This document shows positions 43,180-53,153 of a stretch of DNA of 64,000 nt, one piece after another. Location of the stretch: positions 124,001-188,000 of the forward strand of contig NZ_JADEYS010000001.1 of assembly GCF_015209595.1 (NCBI RefSeq), written 5' to 3'. This stretch comes from Pontibacterium sinense (GTDB lineage: Bacteria; Pseudomonadota; Gammaproteobacteria; Pseudomonadales; Balneatricaceae). The notes beneath the pieces are model-generated. The model did not search any database. It was given only the letters and a program-made list of their open reading frames with translations, and was not told the origin of the DNA. Both the position numbers and the translations under genes were made by a program. The stretch's first letter is position 1; each line of letters opens with the position of its first letter.

Positions 43180-44943
43180 ATGTCTGACCCTCAGAGCCCC
43201 GCATCCGAATCCTCCTGGCGTGTCTATCTCCGCCTGCTGAGCTATGTAAAAGTTTATTGGTTTGCCTTTGTTGTCAGTATCGTTGGCTTCAGCCTGTATG
43301 CCGCCACGCAAGCGGGTTTCGCCAAATGGCTGGAGTATGTGGTTGATAGCGTCAGTGAGGGCGACCTGGACCAGCGTACCTGGCTTGCAGTAGCCGTTGT
43401 TGGCTTGTTCTTTGTGCGTGGTATCGGCAGTTTCTTAGGCTTATACAGCATTGCGTATGCTGCACGACACGTGGTCAACAAACTACGAATCGATCTGTTC
43501 AATCATATGCTGCTGTTACCGAGCAGCTTTTTTCAGAGTAAATCTTCAGGGCAGCTGTTGGCCCGTTTTACCTATAACGTGGAGCAGGTAACAGATTCGG
43601 TGACGATCGCTTTGCGCCTGTTGTTGCGTGAAGGCCTGACGGTCATCGGGTTGTTTGGATATCTGCTCTATCTCAACTGGCGTCTGACCCTGATTTTTCT
43701 GGTGATCATGCCGTTGATTGCCTGGGTAGTCAGCCTTGCCGCAAAACGTTTTAAGAAGATCAGTACCCATATTCAACAGAGTGTTGGGGATGTGGCTCAC
43801 GTCGCGACCGAGGTGTTTCAGGGCATCGATGTGGTGCGGGTCTTTGGAGCGACGCCCAAGGAAAAAGAGCGTTTTCGACAGGCCAGTGAAAATAACCGCC
43901 GCCAGTTTATGAAGCTGATCGTAACCGATGCGGTGAGCACGCCACTGGTACAGTTGATTGTCGCGTCAGCGCTGGCGTTTCTGGTGTATGTGGCAATGCA
44001 CCCGTCCTTGATGGAATCGATGACTGCGGGGCAGTTTATCTCCTTCATCACCGCCGCCGGCATGATTGCCAAGCCGTTGCGCCAGCTAACAGAAGTGAAC
44101 AGCATTGTTCAGAAGGGTGTCGCTGCGGCGGAAAGCTTGTTTGCGATTTTGGATCAGGAAAAAGAAAAGGACAGTGGGGTTGAAACGCTGCAATCGGTTG
44201 AACGGGGAGTCTCACTGGTCGATGTAGATTTTTCTTATAACGGACGGGATGAGTCTGTACTGAAACAGATTAACCTGCAGGTTAATGTGGGCGAATCTAT
44301 CGCATTTGTAGGACGCTCTGGTAGCGGTAAATCGACGCTGGTGAGCCTGCTGCCACGATTTAATGAGCCGACTCAGGGCCAGATCCTGATCGACGATACC
44401 CCTTTGCATGAGTACAACCTGGAGTCTCTGCGCAAGCAGATCTCGATCGTGAACCAGAGTGTGGTGCTGTTTGATGGCACGATCGCTGAAAATATCGCTT
44501 ACGGTGCGCTTGCCGAGTGCACTGAAGAACAAATTCGACAAGCAGCAGAAGCGGCTCATGTAGTCGAGTTTACGGACAAATTGCCAGCCGGTCTGGATAC
44601 GGTGATCGGTTCGGATGGCATCAGCTTGTCGGGTGGACAACGTCAGCGAGTCGCGATTGCCCGGGCATTATTGAAAGATGCACCGATCCTGATTCTGGAT
44701 GAAGCAACCTCAGCGCTGGATTCGGAATCTGAGCGCCATATTCAGGATGCCATGCACAATGTGATGCGTGGCCGTACGACCTTTGTTATCGCCCACCGTC
44801 TGTCCACAATTGAAGATGTGGACCGTATTGTGGTGTTGGATCAGGGTGTTATCGCTGAAGTGGGCAGTCATGATGAGCTGTTGGCTCAGAACGGTATCTA
44901 CGCGCAACTGCACGCTTTACAGTATCAGCGTGCTGGCGAATAG
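43180..44943 (+). CDS. msbA: Lipid A export ABC transporter
   Basis: This flippase moves lipid A-core across the inner membrane. The 587-residue half-transporter has six transmembrane helices in the first 320 residues and an ATPase domain with Walker A VGRSGSGKSTLV, signature LSGGQRQR, Walker B ILILDEATSALD and a switch histidine in VIAHRLSTI. Position between an LpxL-type acyltransferase and waaA, plus the typical size, supports MsbA over a generic exporter. waaA follows by 24 bases in the same direction. Confidence 0.94.
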   Translation: MSDPQSPASESSWRVYLRLLSYVKVYWFAFVVSIVGFSLYAATQAGFAKWLEYVVDSVSEGDLDQRTWLAVAVVGLFFVRGIGSFLGLYSIAYAARHVVNKLRIDLFNHMLLLPSSFFQSKSSGQLLARFTYNVEQVTDSVTIALRLLLREGLTVIGLFGYLLYLNWRLTLIFLVIMPLIAWVVSLAAKRFKKISTHIQQSVGDVAHVATEVFQGIDVVRVFGATPKEKERFRQASENNRRQFMKLIVTDAVSTPLVQLIVASALAFLVYVAMHPSLMESMTAGQFISFITAAGMIAKPLRQLTEVNSIVQKGVAAAESLFAILDQEKEKDSGVETLQSVERGVSLVDVDFSYNGRDESVLKQINLQVNVGESIAFVGRSGSGKSTLVSLLPRFNEPTQGQILIDDTPLHEYNLESLRKQISIVNQSVVLFDGTIAENIAYGALAECTEEQIRQAAEAAHVVEFTDKLPAGLDTVIGSDGISLSGGQRQRVAIARALLKDAPILILDEATSALDSESERHIQDAMHNVMRGRTTFVIAHRLSTIEDVDRIVVLDQGVIAEVGSHDELLAQNGIYAQLHALQYQRAGE

Positions 44944-44967
44944 AGACCACAACGGGGATTCATATTG

Positions 44968-46239
44968 ATGGCACGTTGGTTCTATTCACTGGTTTGGTAT
45001 CTGGCGCTGCCGTTGGTTTTATTGCGGCTGAAAAGACGGGCCAGACAGGCACCAGCCTATGGAGAACGGGTTGCGGAGCGCTTTGGTGATGTCTCTGCCC
45101 GTGATGATCGTCCACTCTGGATTCATGCGGTGTCGGTGGGTGAAACCGTCGCCATTGCCCCGCTCGTGACATTGTTGCTGGAGCGGGAGCCGGATCTGCC
45201 TATCTTAATTACCACCATGACACCCACCGGTGCAGAACGGGTCCGTTCCTTGTTTCCGGAGCGGGTTCAGCATCTTTACTGTCCCTACGATCTGCCGCAT
45301 GCGTTAGCGCGTTTCCTTAAACGGATTAAACCCCGTGCATTGATTGTGGTGGAAACCGAACTCTGGCCCAACATGGTTGCGGCCTGTAAGCGGCGAAAGG
45401 TCCCGGTATTGCTGGCCAATGCCCGTCTGTCTGCCCGGTCTGCCAAGGGGTACGCGAAATTTTCAGCCCTGACACGCCCGATGTTGAACAATCTGTCGCT
45501 AGTGGTGGCTCAGAATCAGACCGATGGTGCTCGCTTTGTTTCGTTGGGCCTGCCCAATCAGAATCTGGTCGTGACGGGCAGTGTGAAATTCGATATTTCC
45601 GTGCCGGATCAGGCCCGGATAGACGCGGAAGTACTTAAACGTCAGTGGGGTAGTGAGCGTCCGGTGCTGGTTGCCGGAAGCACCCATGATGGAGAAGAAA
45701 CAAAATTGCTGGATCTGCTGAGTCAGTTGCAGAAAAAGATACCTGATCTGCTGTTGGTGCTAGTGCCGCGTCACCCGGAACGGTTTGAAGCGGTGAATCA
45801 GCTGGCTAAAGAACGTGGCATGAATGTCTGTCGGCGCAGTGAGTCTCAACCTACTGCTGATACTCAGGTGTATCTGGGCGATACGATGGGTGATCTGCTG
45901 ATGTTGTACGCCACGGCGGATTTGGCCTTTGTCGGCGGTAGTCTGATTGAACGTGGTGGGCATAATCCACTGGAACCGGCCGCACTCGCGAAGCCTGTGA
46001 TTATGGGTGAACACGTGTTTAATTTTGCCGTGATCTGCGAAGCGTTAGCGCAAGCGGGCGGGCTGCTTCAGGTGGATTCAGATGCGGCACTTGAACAGCA
46101 GTGCCTGAGTGTATTGAAAGATCCGCAAAAGGCAGCGCAACTGGGTTCAGCGGCCGCTGCCTTTGTACAGGAAAATCAGGGTGCACTGGAACGACTCTAC
46201 CAACAAGTCGAGTCGGTGTGCCTTAAAGATCGAAGTTAA
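44968..46239 (+). CDS. waaA: 3-deoxy-D-manno-octulosonic acid (Kdo) transferase
   Basis: This GT30 enzyme transfers Kdo from CMP-Kdo to lipid IVA. The 423-residue protein has a short N-terminal membrane anchor, the catalytic glutamate in HAVSVGETVAIAPL, LITTMTPTGAERV, WPNMVAACKRRKVPVLLANARLS and the donor-site region AFVGGSLIERGGHNPLEPAAL. ATG 44968 is used; a TTG sits one codon upstream. Its 3' end overlaps the convergent cyaY gene by 17 bases. Whether it adds one or two Kdo cannot be seen. Confidence 0.95.
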   Translation: MARWFYSLVWYLALPLVLLRLKRRARQAPAYGERVAERFGDVSARDDRPLWIHAVSVGETVAIAPLVTLLLEREPDLPILITTMTPTGAERVRSLFPERVQHLYCPYDLPHALARFLKRIKPRALIVVETELWPNMVAACKRRKVPVLLANARLSARSAKGYAKFSALTRPMLNNLSLVVAQNQTDGARFVSLGLPNQNLVVTGSVKFDISVPDQARIDAEVLKRQWGSERPVLVAGSTHDGEETKLLDLLSQLQKKIPDLLLVLVPRHPERFEAVNQLAKERGMNVCRRSESQPTADTQVYLGDTMGDLLMLYATADLAFVGGSLIERGGHNPLEPAALAKPVIMGEHVFNFAVICEALAQAGGLLQVDSDAALEQQCLSVLKDPQKAAQLGSAAAAFVQENQGALERLYQQVESVCLKDRS

Positions 46240-46546
46240 AGTCTTCGCCCGCCTGATCTTTGAATGTCTGCTGTAAGAAGCCTGAAAGTGGCGTCTGATC
46301 GCTATCGCGTACCCAAGTATTTAAGGCCGCGTCAAAGTCGAAGTGGAAGCCGCCAGTCTTGGTTGCCAGCCACAGCTGCTTCACCGGAGCCTGACGGGTA
46401 AAGATGATCTGGCTACGATTCTCGCAGATCACGGTTAATACACCGCCGGTGTTTTCATAATCCAGATCAGTTTCCGCCTCATCCAGCATCTCTTCGATGG
46501 TTTCCAGAGTGGCATCAACCTTGTCATTAAATTCGCTTTCGGTCAC
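46223..46546 (-). CDS. cyaY: CyaY, bacterial frataxin
   Basis: This 107-residue iron-binding regulator of Fe-S cluster assembly has the acidic first helix ATLETIEEMLDEAETDLDYE followed by the beta-sheet strands GGVLTVICENRSQIIFTRQ and KQLWLATKTGGFHFDF. Length and pattern are typical. Its coding end overlaps the waaA end by 17 bases (tail to tail). It is divergent from lptM-lysA-dapF, the arrangement seen near cyaY in E. coli. Confidence 0.94.
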   Translation of the reverse strand: MTESEFNDKVDATLETIEEMLDEAETDLDYENTGGVLTVICENRSQIIFTRQAPVKQLWLATKTGGFHFDFDAALNTWVRDSDQTPLSGFLQQTFKDQAGEDFNFDL

Positions 46547-46629
46547 TGGGTGGCTCCACAGGTTATCCAGATATTTGATGGCGCAGTATATCCGACTTCC
46601 CGGCTGTACTCATCATTCCCGCTGAAGGG

Positions 46630-46635
46630 TATAAT
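46630..46635 (+). promoter_or_regulatory. Probable -10 element for the lptM-lysA-dapF operon
   Basis: TATAAT, an exact sigma-70 -10 box, lies 80 bases before the lptM ATG in the cyaY-lptM divergent spacer. The -35 region is poor (no clear TTGACA), so strength is uncertain. Confidence 0.4.
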
Positions 46636-46715
46636 CGACCGATTAACTAACCCTGGCTCCCTGTTTTCAGGCAAATTTTGCCTGTTTTGAACAGGAAGCT
46701 GAGCTGGCTGTGGAA

Positions 46716-46835
46716 ATGACCGTGAAAAAGATTGGATTTGCATTCTTCGTAAGCGTGATGTTACTGGCGGGTTGTGGGCAGAAAGGCCCACTGTATTTGC
46801 CAGAAGAAGGTTCACAACAGACACAGCAGAAATAA
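46716..46835 (+). CDS. lptM: LptM (YifL) small LPS-assembly lipoprotein
   Basis: This short lipoprotein of 39 residues assists disulfide maturation of the LptD/LptE translocon in E. coli. The gene reads MTVKKIGFAF, a hydrophobic stretch, the lipobox LLAGC with acylated C20, then the family hallmark CGQKGPLYLP and a short polar tail. It is placed between cyaY and lysA-dapF exactly as yifL is near cyaY-dapF in E. coli. It is easily missed because of its size. The gap to lysA is 11 bases. Confidence 0.9.
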   Translation: MTVKKIGFAFFVSVMLLAGCGQKGPLYLPEEGSQQTQQK

Positions 46836-46846
46836 CGAGACAGTAG

Positions 46847-48106
46847 ATGGACAGCTTTGAATACCGTAATGGCCGCCTGCACTGCGAAGAAGTGCCGGTC
46901 GCCCGTATTGCCGAAGAACTGGGAACCCCGGTTTATATCTATTCCCGTGATGCACTGGAGCGTGCTTACCAGAGCTACGCTGAAGCGTTGGTCGGGCGTG
47001 ATGCATTGGTATGTTATGCCGTAAAGGCAAACTCAAATATCGGTGTATTGAACGTTTTGGCCCGTATGGGTGCTGGCTTTGATATCGTCTCTTTGGGCGA
47101 ACTTGAGCGTGCGCTGAAAGCGGGCGGTTCTGCCGACAAAATCGTCTTTTCGGGTGTCGGCAAAAAGCCTGAAGAGATTGCCCGTGCGCTGGAAGTGGGT
47201 ATTCACTGCTTTAATGTCGAGTCTGAAGCTGAACTGGGCCGTATTAACGCCGTGGCTGCAGAGATGGGCAAAGTTGCGCCAATCTCCCTGCGTGTGAATC
47301 CGGATGTTGATGCGGGCACTCATCCGTATATTTCCACCGGTCTGAAAGAGAACAAGTTCGGAGTCGATATCGACGAAGCCGTACGTATCTACAAAGCGGC
47401 CGATGCGCTGGAAAACCTCAATGTGATCGGTATGGACTGCCATATCGGTAGCCAGCTGACCGAAATTGATCCGTTTCTGGATGCTCTGGATCGCCTGTTG
47501 GTGCAGGTGGATCGTCTGGCAGAAGAAGGGATTCATATCCGTCATCTGGATCTGGGTGGTGGTTTGGGTGTGTGTTACACCGACGAACAGCCGCCGCAGC
47601 CGCAGGAATACATCGCGGCGATCCTGGAGCGTCTGGGTGATCGCAAACTGGGGCTGATCTTTGAGCCGGGACGATCCATAGCGGCTAATGCCGGTATTCT
47701 GGTGACGGAGGTTGAGTTTCTGAAACCGACCGGTAACAAGAACTTTGCCATCATCGATGCGGCGATGAACGATCTGATCCGCCCTTCTTTGTACAGTGCA
47801 TACCAGGAGATTATTCCGGTCACTGTGCGTGAAGACGGTGAGACCAAGCCTTGGGATCTGGTGGGTCCTGTGTGCGAAACGGGTGATTTTCTGGGTAAAG
47901 ATCGCGAGTTGAATATCGAAGCCGGTGATCTGCTGGCAGTCTGCTCCGCGGGTGCCTACGGTTTCACGATGGCCTCCAACTACAATACACGTCCGCGTGC
48001 GGCTGAGGTGATGGTTGATGACAATCAGTTCCATCAGATCCGTAAGCGTGAATCGATTGCCGACCTGATGCACGGTGAAAAACTGATCCCGCGCGATCAT
48101 CGTTAA
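46847..48106 (+). CDS. lysA: Diaminopimelate decarboxylase
   Basis: This PLP enzyme makes lysine from meso-diaminopimelate. The 419-residue protein has the PLP lysine K60 in [14 protein letters not shown], the HIGSQ motif, the glycine loop [23 protein letters not shown] and the substrate cysteine region [11 protein letters not shown]. It lies between lptM and dapF, so the last two steps towards lysine (DapF then LysA) are encoded together. The gap to dapF is ten bases with a shared AGGGGG ribosome site. Confidence 0.96.
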   Translation: MDSFEYRNGRLHCEEVPVARIAEELGTPVYIYSRDALERAYQSYAEALVGRDALVCYAVKANSNIGVLNVLARMGAGFDIVSLGELERALKAGGSADKIVFSGVGKKPEEIARALEVGIHCFNVESEAELGRINAVAAEMGKVAPISLRVNPDVDAGTHPYISTGLKENKFGVDIDEAVRIYKAADALENLNVIGMDCHIGSQLTEIDPFLDALDRLLVQVDRLAEEGIHIRHLDLGGGLGVCYTDEQPPQPQEYIAAILERLGDRKLGLIFEPGRSIAANAGILVTEVEFLKPTGNKNFAIIDAAMNDLIRPSLYSAYQEIIPVTVREDGETKPWDLVGPVCETGDFLGKDRELNIEAGDLLAVCSAGAYGFTMASNYNTRPRAAEVMVDDNQFHQIRKRESIADLMHGEKLIPRDHR

Positions 48107-48116
48107 GGGGGCTGTC

Positions 48117-48947
48117 ATGTTGGTACGTTTTACCAAAATGCACGGTCTGGGAAATGATTTTGTGGTGCTGGATCTGGTGACTCAGCGTATCAAACTCAAC
48201 CCGAATATCGTCCGCAAACTGGGTGATCGTAATTTCGGTATAGGGTTTGATCAGCTGCTGATTGTTGAGCCACCGACAACGCCGGATGTGGATTTCCGCT
48301 ACCGTATTTACAACTCGGATGGTTCCGAAGTCGAGAATTGCGGCAACGGAGCACGTTGTTTTGCCAAGTTTGTGCGTGATAAACGTCTGACGGGCAAAGA
48401 TGAGATTGCGGTGGAAACGGCCAATGGCCGTGCTGTGCTGAAAATCCGTGAAGACCGTCAGGTCGAAGTGGATATGGGCGCGCCGCGTCTGAATCCAGCG
48501 GATGTGCCGTTTGAAGCGGATGCTGCTGCGGCAACTTATCCTATCGAGGTGGATGGCGAAACCTACGAGATCTCTGCGGTCTCGATGGGGAATCCGCACG
48601 GTGTGTTGGTGGTGGATGATGTTGATACTGCGCCGGTTGAAGTCCTCGGCCCTCAACTGGAGCCGCACGCACGTTTCCCACAGAAAGCGAATATTGGCTT
48701 TATGCAGGTTGTCTCTCGCAACGAAATTCGCTTACGTGTTTACGAACGCGGTGCGGGTGAAACCAAAGCCTGTGGCACCGGTGCATGTGCCGCTGTCGTG
48801 GCGGGTATTCAGCGTGGCTTGCTGGATAGCACGGTTAAAGCGCAGCTGACCGGGGGCGAGCTGGAGATCAGCTGGACCGGTGGTAATGCGCCGGTGATCA
48901 TGACCGGACCTGCGACGACCGTATTTGAAGGACAGATCTTTCTATGA
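48117..48947 (+). CDS. dapF: Diaminopimelate epimerase
   Basis: This enzyme interconverts LL- and meso-diaminopimelate, for lysine and peptidoglycan, through a two-cysteine mechanism. The 276-residue protein shows [15 protein letters not shown], the first catalytic cysteine in [18 protein letters not shown] and the second in [17 protein letters not shown]. Full length. It overlaps the following DUF484 gene by four bases. Confidence 0.97.
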   Translation: MLVRFTKMHGLGNDFVVLDLVTQRIKLNPNIVRKLGDRNFGIGFDQLLIVEPPTTPDVDFRYRIYNSDGSEVENCGNGARCFAKFVRDKRLTGKDEIAVETANGRAVLKIREDRQVEVDMGAPRLNPADVPFEADAAAATYPIEVDGETYEISAVSMGNPHGVLVVDDVDTAPVEVLGPQLEPHARFPQKANIGFMQVVSRNEIRLRVYERGAGETKACGTGACAAVVAGIQRGLLDSTVKAQLTGGELEISWTGGNAPVIMTGPATTVFEGQIFL

Positions 48948-49642
48948 GTGAAGAGGCTGCAGTAGAGATGAGTAATTCAGTCAGCGAAGCAGATGTAGCC
49001 GAGTTTCTGGCGCATAACCCGGATTTCTTTAGCCAACATACCGACCTTTTGGCGAAATTGAACGTACCTCACGAAAGTGGGCGGGCAATTTCGCTGGTGG
49101 AGCGACAGACCTCTTTGTTGCGCGAAAAAAATCAGCAACTCAATGAGCATTTGTCTGATCTGATTGAGACGGCACGTTATAACGATCTAAAGTTCGAAAA
49201 GACTGAACGAATGGTATTGGCGTTGCTGGATTGTATGACGCTGGATGAGATTGGCATTGTGATAAAAGAGAGTCTGTGCGAAGACTTTCATGGTGATGCA
49301 TCGACGCTGCTTTTGTTTAGCCAGGACGATCTCAATGTGAATGATCTGCGTGTCGTGGATCCGCGCCAGCTCGGTCCGATCACCCCGTTGGTGGACAGTA
49401 ACCTGCCGAGCTGCGGGCAACTGAGCCGGGAACAGAATGCGTTTATCTTTGATGAGATGGCGATCCGCGTGCAGTCTGCTGCGGTTGTCCCACTGGTTAA
49501 AGGTGAATCTCTGGGTTTGCTGGCTATTGGTAGCTTCGAAGCCGGTTACTTCCACAGCGGTCAGGGAACGGTGTTTCTGAGTTATGTCGGCGAAGTGTTG
49601 AGTCGCGTCTTGTCTCGCGTGTTACACCAGCTCGATCAGTAA
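48944..49642 (+). CDS. DUF484 family protein (GAF-like)
   Basis: This 232-residue cytosolic protein has a coiled-coil N-terminal part ([40 protein letters not shown]) followed by a GAF-like domain ([17 protein letters not shown]). Its molecular role is unknown, but it is nearly always found between dapF and xerC in gammaproteobacteria (E. coli YigA). It overlaps dapF by four bases and is 27 bases from xerC, so it belongs to the same transcript. Confidence 0.92.
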   Translation: MSEEAAVEMSNSVSEADVAEFLAHNPDFFSQHTDLLAKLNVPHESGRAISLVERQTSLLREKNQQLNEHLSDLIETARYNDLKFEKTERMVLALLDCMTLDEIGIVIKESLCEDFHGDASTLLLFSQDDLNVNDLRVVDPRQLGPITPLVDSNLPSCGQLSREQNAFIFDEMAIRVQSAAVVPLVKGESLGLLAIGSFEAGYFHSGQGTVFLSYVGEVLSRVLSRVLHQLDQ

Positions 49643-49669
49643 ATACAATCCACACGCAGGAGAGCACGG

Positions 49670-50575
49670 ATGACAAACGCAGAAAGCCATTGGCTGGATG
49701 AGTTTTTTCGTTATCTGGCCACAGAGCGGCAGCTCTCCGCTCATACCCTGAAAAATTACCAGCGTGATCTGGACGCGCTGCACGCCTTTATGGCCGAGAG
49801 TCATATTGATGCCTGGAGCGCACTGGATGCAAATCACGTGCGCCAGTTTGCAGCGCGCCAGCATCGCAAAGGCCTGTCAGGTTCCAGTATCCAGCGAGCC
49901 TTATCGGCGGCGCGCACATTCTACAAATTCCTCGCTCGAGAGCAGTGGGTCGAACACAACCCTGCACTCGGCGTTCAAGCGCCTAAATCTCCCCGTAAAT
50001 TACCGCAAACACTGGATGTGGATCAGATCAGCGGCTTACTGGATATTCCGGTAAACGATCCCTTGTCGGCACGTGACAAAGCGATGATGGAACTGATCTA
50101 CTCGTCAGGGTTACGTGTGTCTGAATTGGTCAGTCTGGATCTGAGCGATCTGGATTTTCACGATGCGTCACTGGTGGTGACCGGTAAAGGCCAGAAAAGC
50201 CGGATGTTACCGATTGGCGGCAAAGCGCTGACCGCGATTGATCGCTGGCTGAAATACCGGGATCAGATTACGCCTTATACGCAAACGGCACTGTTTGTCA
50301 GCAACCGGGGCAACCGTATCAGCGTGCGCAGTGTCGAACAACGTATGGAGTATTGGGGTAAACGTCTTGGCGTTGAGGGGCAAGTGTACCCGCACCGATT
50401 AAGGCATAGTTTTGCCAGTCATATGCTGGAATCCAGTGGTGACTTGAGGGCGGTGCAGGAGTTGCTGGGACATTCTGACATCTCCACCACCCAGATCTAT
50501 ACTCATTTAGACTTTCAGCATTTGATGGATGTGTATGAGAAAGCACATCCACGGGCCCGTAAAAAAGATGATTAA
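49670..50575 (+). CDS. xerC: Tyrosine recombinase XerC
   Basis: This recombinase, with XerD, resolves chromosome dimers at dif. The 301-residue protein has a core-binding SAM-like N-terminus (FFRYLATERQLSAHTLKNYQRDL) and a catalytic domain with R in SSGLRVSELVSL, K in VTGKGQKSRMLP, HxxR in HRLRHSFASHML, H in LGHSDIS and the tyrosine in TTQIYTH. Position after dapF-DUF484 identifies it as chromosomal XerC and not a mobile-element integrase. It overlaps the HAD gene by eight bases. Confidence 0.96.
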   Translation: MTNAESHWLDEFFRYLATERQLSAHTLKNYQRDLDALHAFMAESHIDAWSALDANHVRQFAARQHRKGLSGSSIQRALSAARTFYKFLAREQWVEHNPALGVQAPKSPRKLPQTLDVDQISGLLDIPVNDPLSARDKAMMELIYSSGLRVSELVSLDLSDLDFHDASLVVTGKGQKSRMLPIGGKALTAIDRWLKYRDQITPYTQTALFVSNRGNRISVRSVEQRMEYWGKRLGVEGQVYPHRLRHSFASHMLESSGDLRAVQELLGHSDISTTQIYTHLDFQHLMDVYEKAHPRARKKDD

Positions 50576-51287
50576 ATGTATAACGTTCGACCTCGATGAC
50601 ACCCTCTGGGCGGTAAATCCCGTGGTAGATCAGGCTAACCATACGTTGTTGGAATGGTTACAACAGAATGCTGCCGCGTTTACGCAAACCCATAGCCTGA
50701 GCGATTTCCCGCGCCTGCGACGGGAGGTATTGGAGCGCCACCCTGAGATTACCCACAGTGTGACTCAGATTCGTCTGAAAATGCTGGAGCATGGCTTACG
50801 TCTGGCCGGATATTCTAACGAAGAGACTGAAACCCTGACATTGCAGGCTTTTGAGGTTTTCTACGAAGCCCGTCAGCAGGTGACATTTTTCGAACATGCA
50901 CTGGCGATGCTAAAAAATCTGCATCAGAACGGTTATGCACTGGGTGCGCTGAGCAACGGAAACGCAAATATCCACAAGGTGGGTTTGGGCGATCTGTTTG
51001 ATTTTCAGTTCAGTGCTGATCAGGTGGGTCAGGAAAAGCCACATCCCTTAATGTTTGAACAGATGCTGCATCATGTCAGCCTGCGCCCTGAGCAGGTTAT
51101 CCACATTGGCGATAATCCGGCGCATGATATTGAAGGCGCCAACAACGTAGGCTTATGGTCAATCTGGGTGAATTTGGATGGTAAATCCGATCATGTGGCC
51201 GCGACCCGCACGGTCACTTGTCTGAGTGACATCCCCGCAGCAGTAGCAGAGATCGAAGCACTGGCGAAGACGCGAGTGACGATCTAA
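50568..51287 (+). CDS. HAD-superfamily phosphatase (YigB-like)
   Basis: This 239-residue haloacid-dehalogenase-type hydrolase has motif I ITFDLDDTLW, motif II LGALSNGN, a lysine in VGQEKPHPLMFEQML and motif IV HIGDNPAHDIEGANNVG. The cap domain fits the YigB group, which in E. coli dephosphorylates FMN. ATG 50568 inside the xerC end gives the canonical N-terminus; an earlier in-frame ATG (50529) lies well inside xerC. The xerC-yigB order is conserved. Confidence 0.9.
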   Translation: MIKCITFDLDDTLWAVNPVVDQANHTLLEWLQQNAAAFTQTHSLSDFPRLRREVLERHPEITHSVTQIRLKMLEHGLRLAGYSNEETETLTLQAFEVFYEARQQVTFFEHALAMLKNLHQNGYALGALSNGNANIHKVGLGDLFDFQFSADQVGQEKPHPLMFEQMLHHVSLRPEQVIHIGDNPAHDIEGANNVGLWSIWVNLDGKSDHVAATRTVTCLSDIPAAVAEIEALAKTRVTI

Positions 51288-51326
51288 TTCCGACCGTTAA
51301 TGCCTCATGTTGGTGACATTCCACGG

Positions 51327-52103
51327 CTACCCTTGACGCGATAAGCGGTGACTGAACTTCGGTACTGAGAAGTACCGTTTGAGGTCAAAGGGGGCCATGG
51401 CGGTCACCAGCTTATAGGGTTGCAACTGATCTGCGGGGTAATGCAGCTGATCTAATGTGGCTTGTTTCTGAAAGTTCTCATACAACGCATCCACATCGTC
51501 CTGGAGCTGTTTAATGCTCTGCGGGCTGAGCAGTCGGCTGGTGGAGTAGAAGGGATATTTGTGTTTGCTCTGTTTGTCCATCGTCTCCTGAATGAAGTCC
51601 CGGTTTACCCGCACTAGCATCGGATGTAGTGGCCCGTCTAGGCGCCATCGAATGGGGCGTTGAACGAGCAAATGGACCCGATTGTCTTTGCCTATCCGGA
51701 TCAGCTCCAGCTCCTCCAGCGCGCGCAGGTATTGGTAGCTATCAATCTCATCTAACCGGTTCTGACGGACGATCTCTTTTGGATCAAAGTGGCTGATCAG
51801 CAGGATAAAGAACGAGAACAGGGCCGGATCGTTGGCCAGCTTGCGTTCAGTCTCCATCGGTAGAAGTGAGTGCGGCGTGGCACTGGAACGATTGATCTCC
51901 GCCAGCTCCGAAAAGCTCAGACCGATCTGGTCGCAGATCTCCATTAACCGACTGAGTTTACAGTCCTGCTCCTGAAACATCCGCTTCACTGTGGGTTCGG
52001 ACATACCAATCATCTCAGCCAGCTGTTTGTACTGAATCCCCTGAGCCTTGAGGATCTGTTTGAGTGTAACAAACAGACTGGAGCGTTGACGCTGGCTTTC
52101 CAT
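51327..52103 (-). CDS. XRE-type HTH regulator with a long C-terminal domain
   Basis: This 258-residue protein has an N-terminal Cro/CI helix-turn-helix (LKAQGIQYKQLAEMIGMSEPTVKRMF, about 18-43) and a C-terminal region of about 190 residues without a recognised domain (FILLISHFDPKEIVRQNRLDE; LHLLVQRPIRWRL-type segment). It is divergent from the exported beta-propeller gene across 113 bases, a layout that suggests it may control that gene or itself. No clear operator palindrome was found in the spacer. Confidence 0.8.
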   Translation of the reverse strand: MESQRQRSSLFVTLKQILKAQGIQYKQLAEMIGMSEPTVKRMFQEQDCKLSRLMEICDQIGLSFSELAEINRSSATPHSLLPMETERKLANDPALFSFFILLISHFDPKEIVRQNRLDEIDSYQYLRALEELELIRIGKDNRVHLLVQRPIRWRLDGPLHPMLVRVNRDFIQETMDKQSKHKYPFYSTSRLLSPQSIKQLQDDVDALYENFQKQATLDQLHYPADQLQPYKLVTAMAPFDLKRYFSVPKFSHRLSRQG

Positions 52104-52216
52104 GGTTTCATCCCTTAGTGCGGTGAAGGTATCGTAAAATGATGCTCGTATTAAAAATAATTGAGCTTCTGGATCAGAATAATAACCTTACTCCAAATTA
52201 ATAAAAGGAGTTTCTC

Positions 52217-53131
52217 ATGTTCCAGTACACACAGAATGTCGTGCATTCGGTAAAGCGTTTGGCTCAGAGCGCATTGATCGCAGGCGGTGTCGCGCTTGTT
52301 TCTTCTCCGTTGATGGCCGCTACCGCGGAGAATCGACTGGGTACCGAACAGTGGAGTATTGAAAACCTGGATCAGCCCGAATCGGTGGTGATTGAGCATC
52401 AGACCGGACGGGTGTTTATCAGCAATATTAATGGTCAGCCGATGGCATTAAACGGAAAAGGCTATATCAGTCTGGCGGATCAGAACGGAAACTTGCTGAA
52501 GAAACAGTGGGCCAAAGGGATGGATGCACCCAAGGGTATGGCGATTGCCGGAAGCTATCTGTACGTGGCAGATATGCAGCGTGTTCATATCGTCGACCTG
52601 AAAACCGGTGAGACCGTGAAGCAGCTAACTGCGGCGAACGCCAAGATGCTGAACGATGTGACTGCCGCCCCGGATGGCACGGTGTACATCTCTGATATGG
52701 CGGGGGGTGGTATCTATCGTATTCAGAATGACACGTTAGAGTTGTGGTTCAGTTCTGATCAGCTGCCCCATCCGAACGGTGTGTTATGGCATCAGGACTC
52801 GCTGCTAGTGGCGGGTTGGGGGATATCTATGCACAGCGATTTTACGACCGATCAACCCGGCACGCTGTATCAAATGGATATTAACACCCCCGCGTTAAAA
52901 GCTGTTCCCACCGGATATCAGCTGGGCAATCTTGACGGTGTTGTTGCGATCAACGATGCACTTTACGTTAGCGACTGGATCAGCGGTGAGCTGTTTGTGC
53001 TGGAGGGTAAAGAGCGTCGTAAAGTGCTGAGTCCCGGTGCCGGATTAGCGGATATTGGCGTGTCGGGTAACACCTTATACGCCCCCATGATGATGGATAA
53101 CCGGGTTGTGGCCTGGCAGGTGGTTCAGTAA
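52217..53131 (+). CDS. Exported beta-propeller (SMP-30/gluconolactonase-like) protein
   Basis: This 304-residue protein has a signal peptide (about 1-35, ending SSPLMAATA) and six-bladed propeller repeats (GMAIAGSYLYVADMQRVHIV; VTAAPDGTVYISDMAGGGI; GVVAINDALYVSDWISGELF). It resembles periplasmic SMP-30-like or NHL-type proteins. Catalytic metal residues are not certain, so the activity is unknown. A strong ribosome site (AAAAGGAG) supports the start. It is convergent with hemW. Confidence 0.8.
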   Translation: MFQYTQNVVHSVKRLAQSALIAGGVALVSSPLMAATAENRLGTEQWSIENLDQPESVVIEHQTGRVFISNINGQPMALNGKGYISLADQNGNLLKKQWAKGMDAPKGMAIAGSYLYVADMQRVHIVDLKTGETVKQLTAANAKMLNDVTAAPDGTVYISDMAGGGIYRIQNDTLELWFSSDQLPHPNGVLWHQDSLLVAGWGISMHSDFTTDQPGTLYQMDINTPALKAVPTGYQLGNLDGVVAINDALYVSDWISGELFVLEGKERRKVLSPGAGLADIGVSGNTLYAPMMMDNRVVAWQVVQ

Positions 53132-53153
53132 CTCCGTTTATCCTCAGTGACGG

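Noticed and set aside
47033-48136. 367-codon open frame on the minus strand
   Set aside because: Antisense shadow of lysA and the dapF start; composition is typical of a complementary frame.
49670-50575. Tyrosine recombinase as evidence of a mobile element
   Set aside because: Gene order with dapF, DUF484 and the HAD gene identifies chromosomal XerC; no attachment sites, tRNA or element genes are seen.
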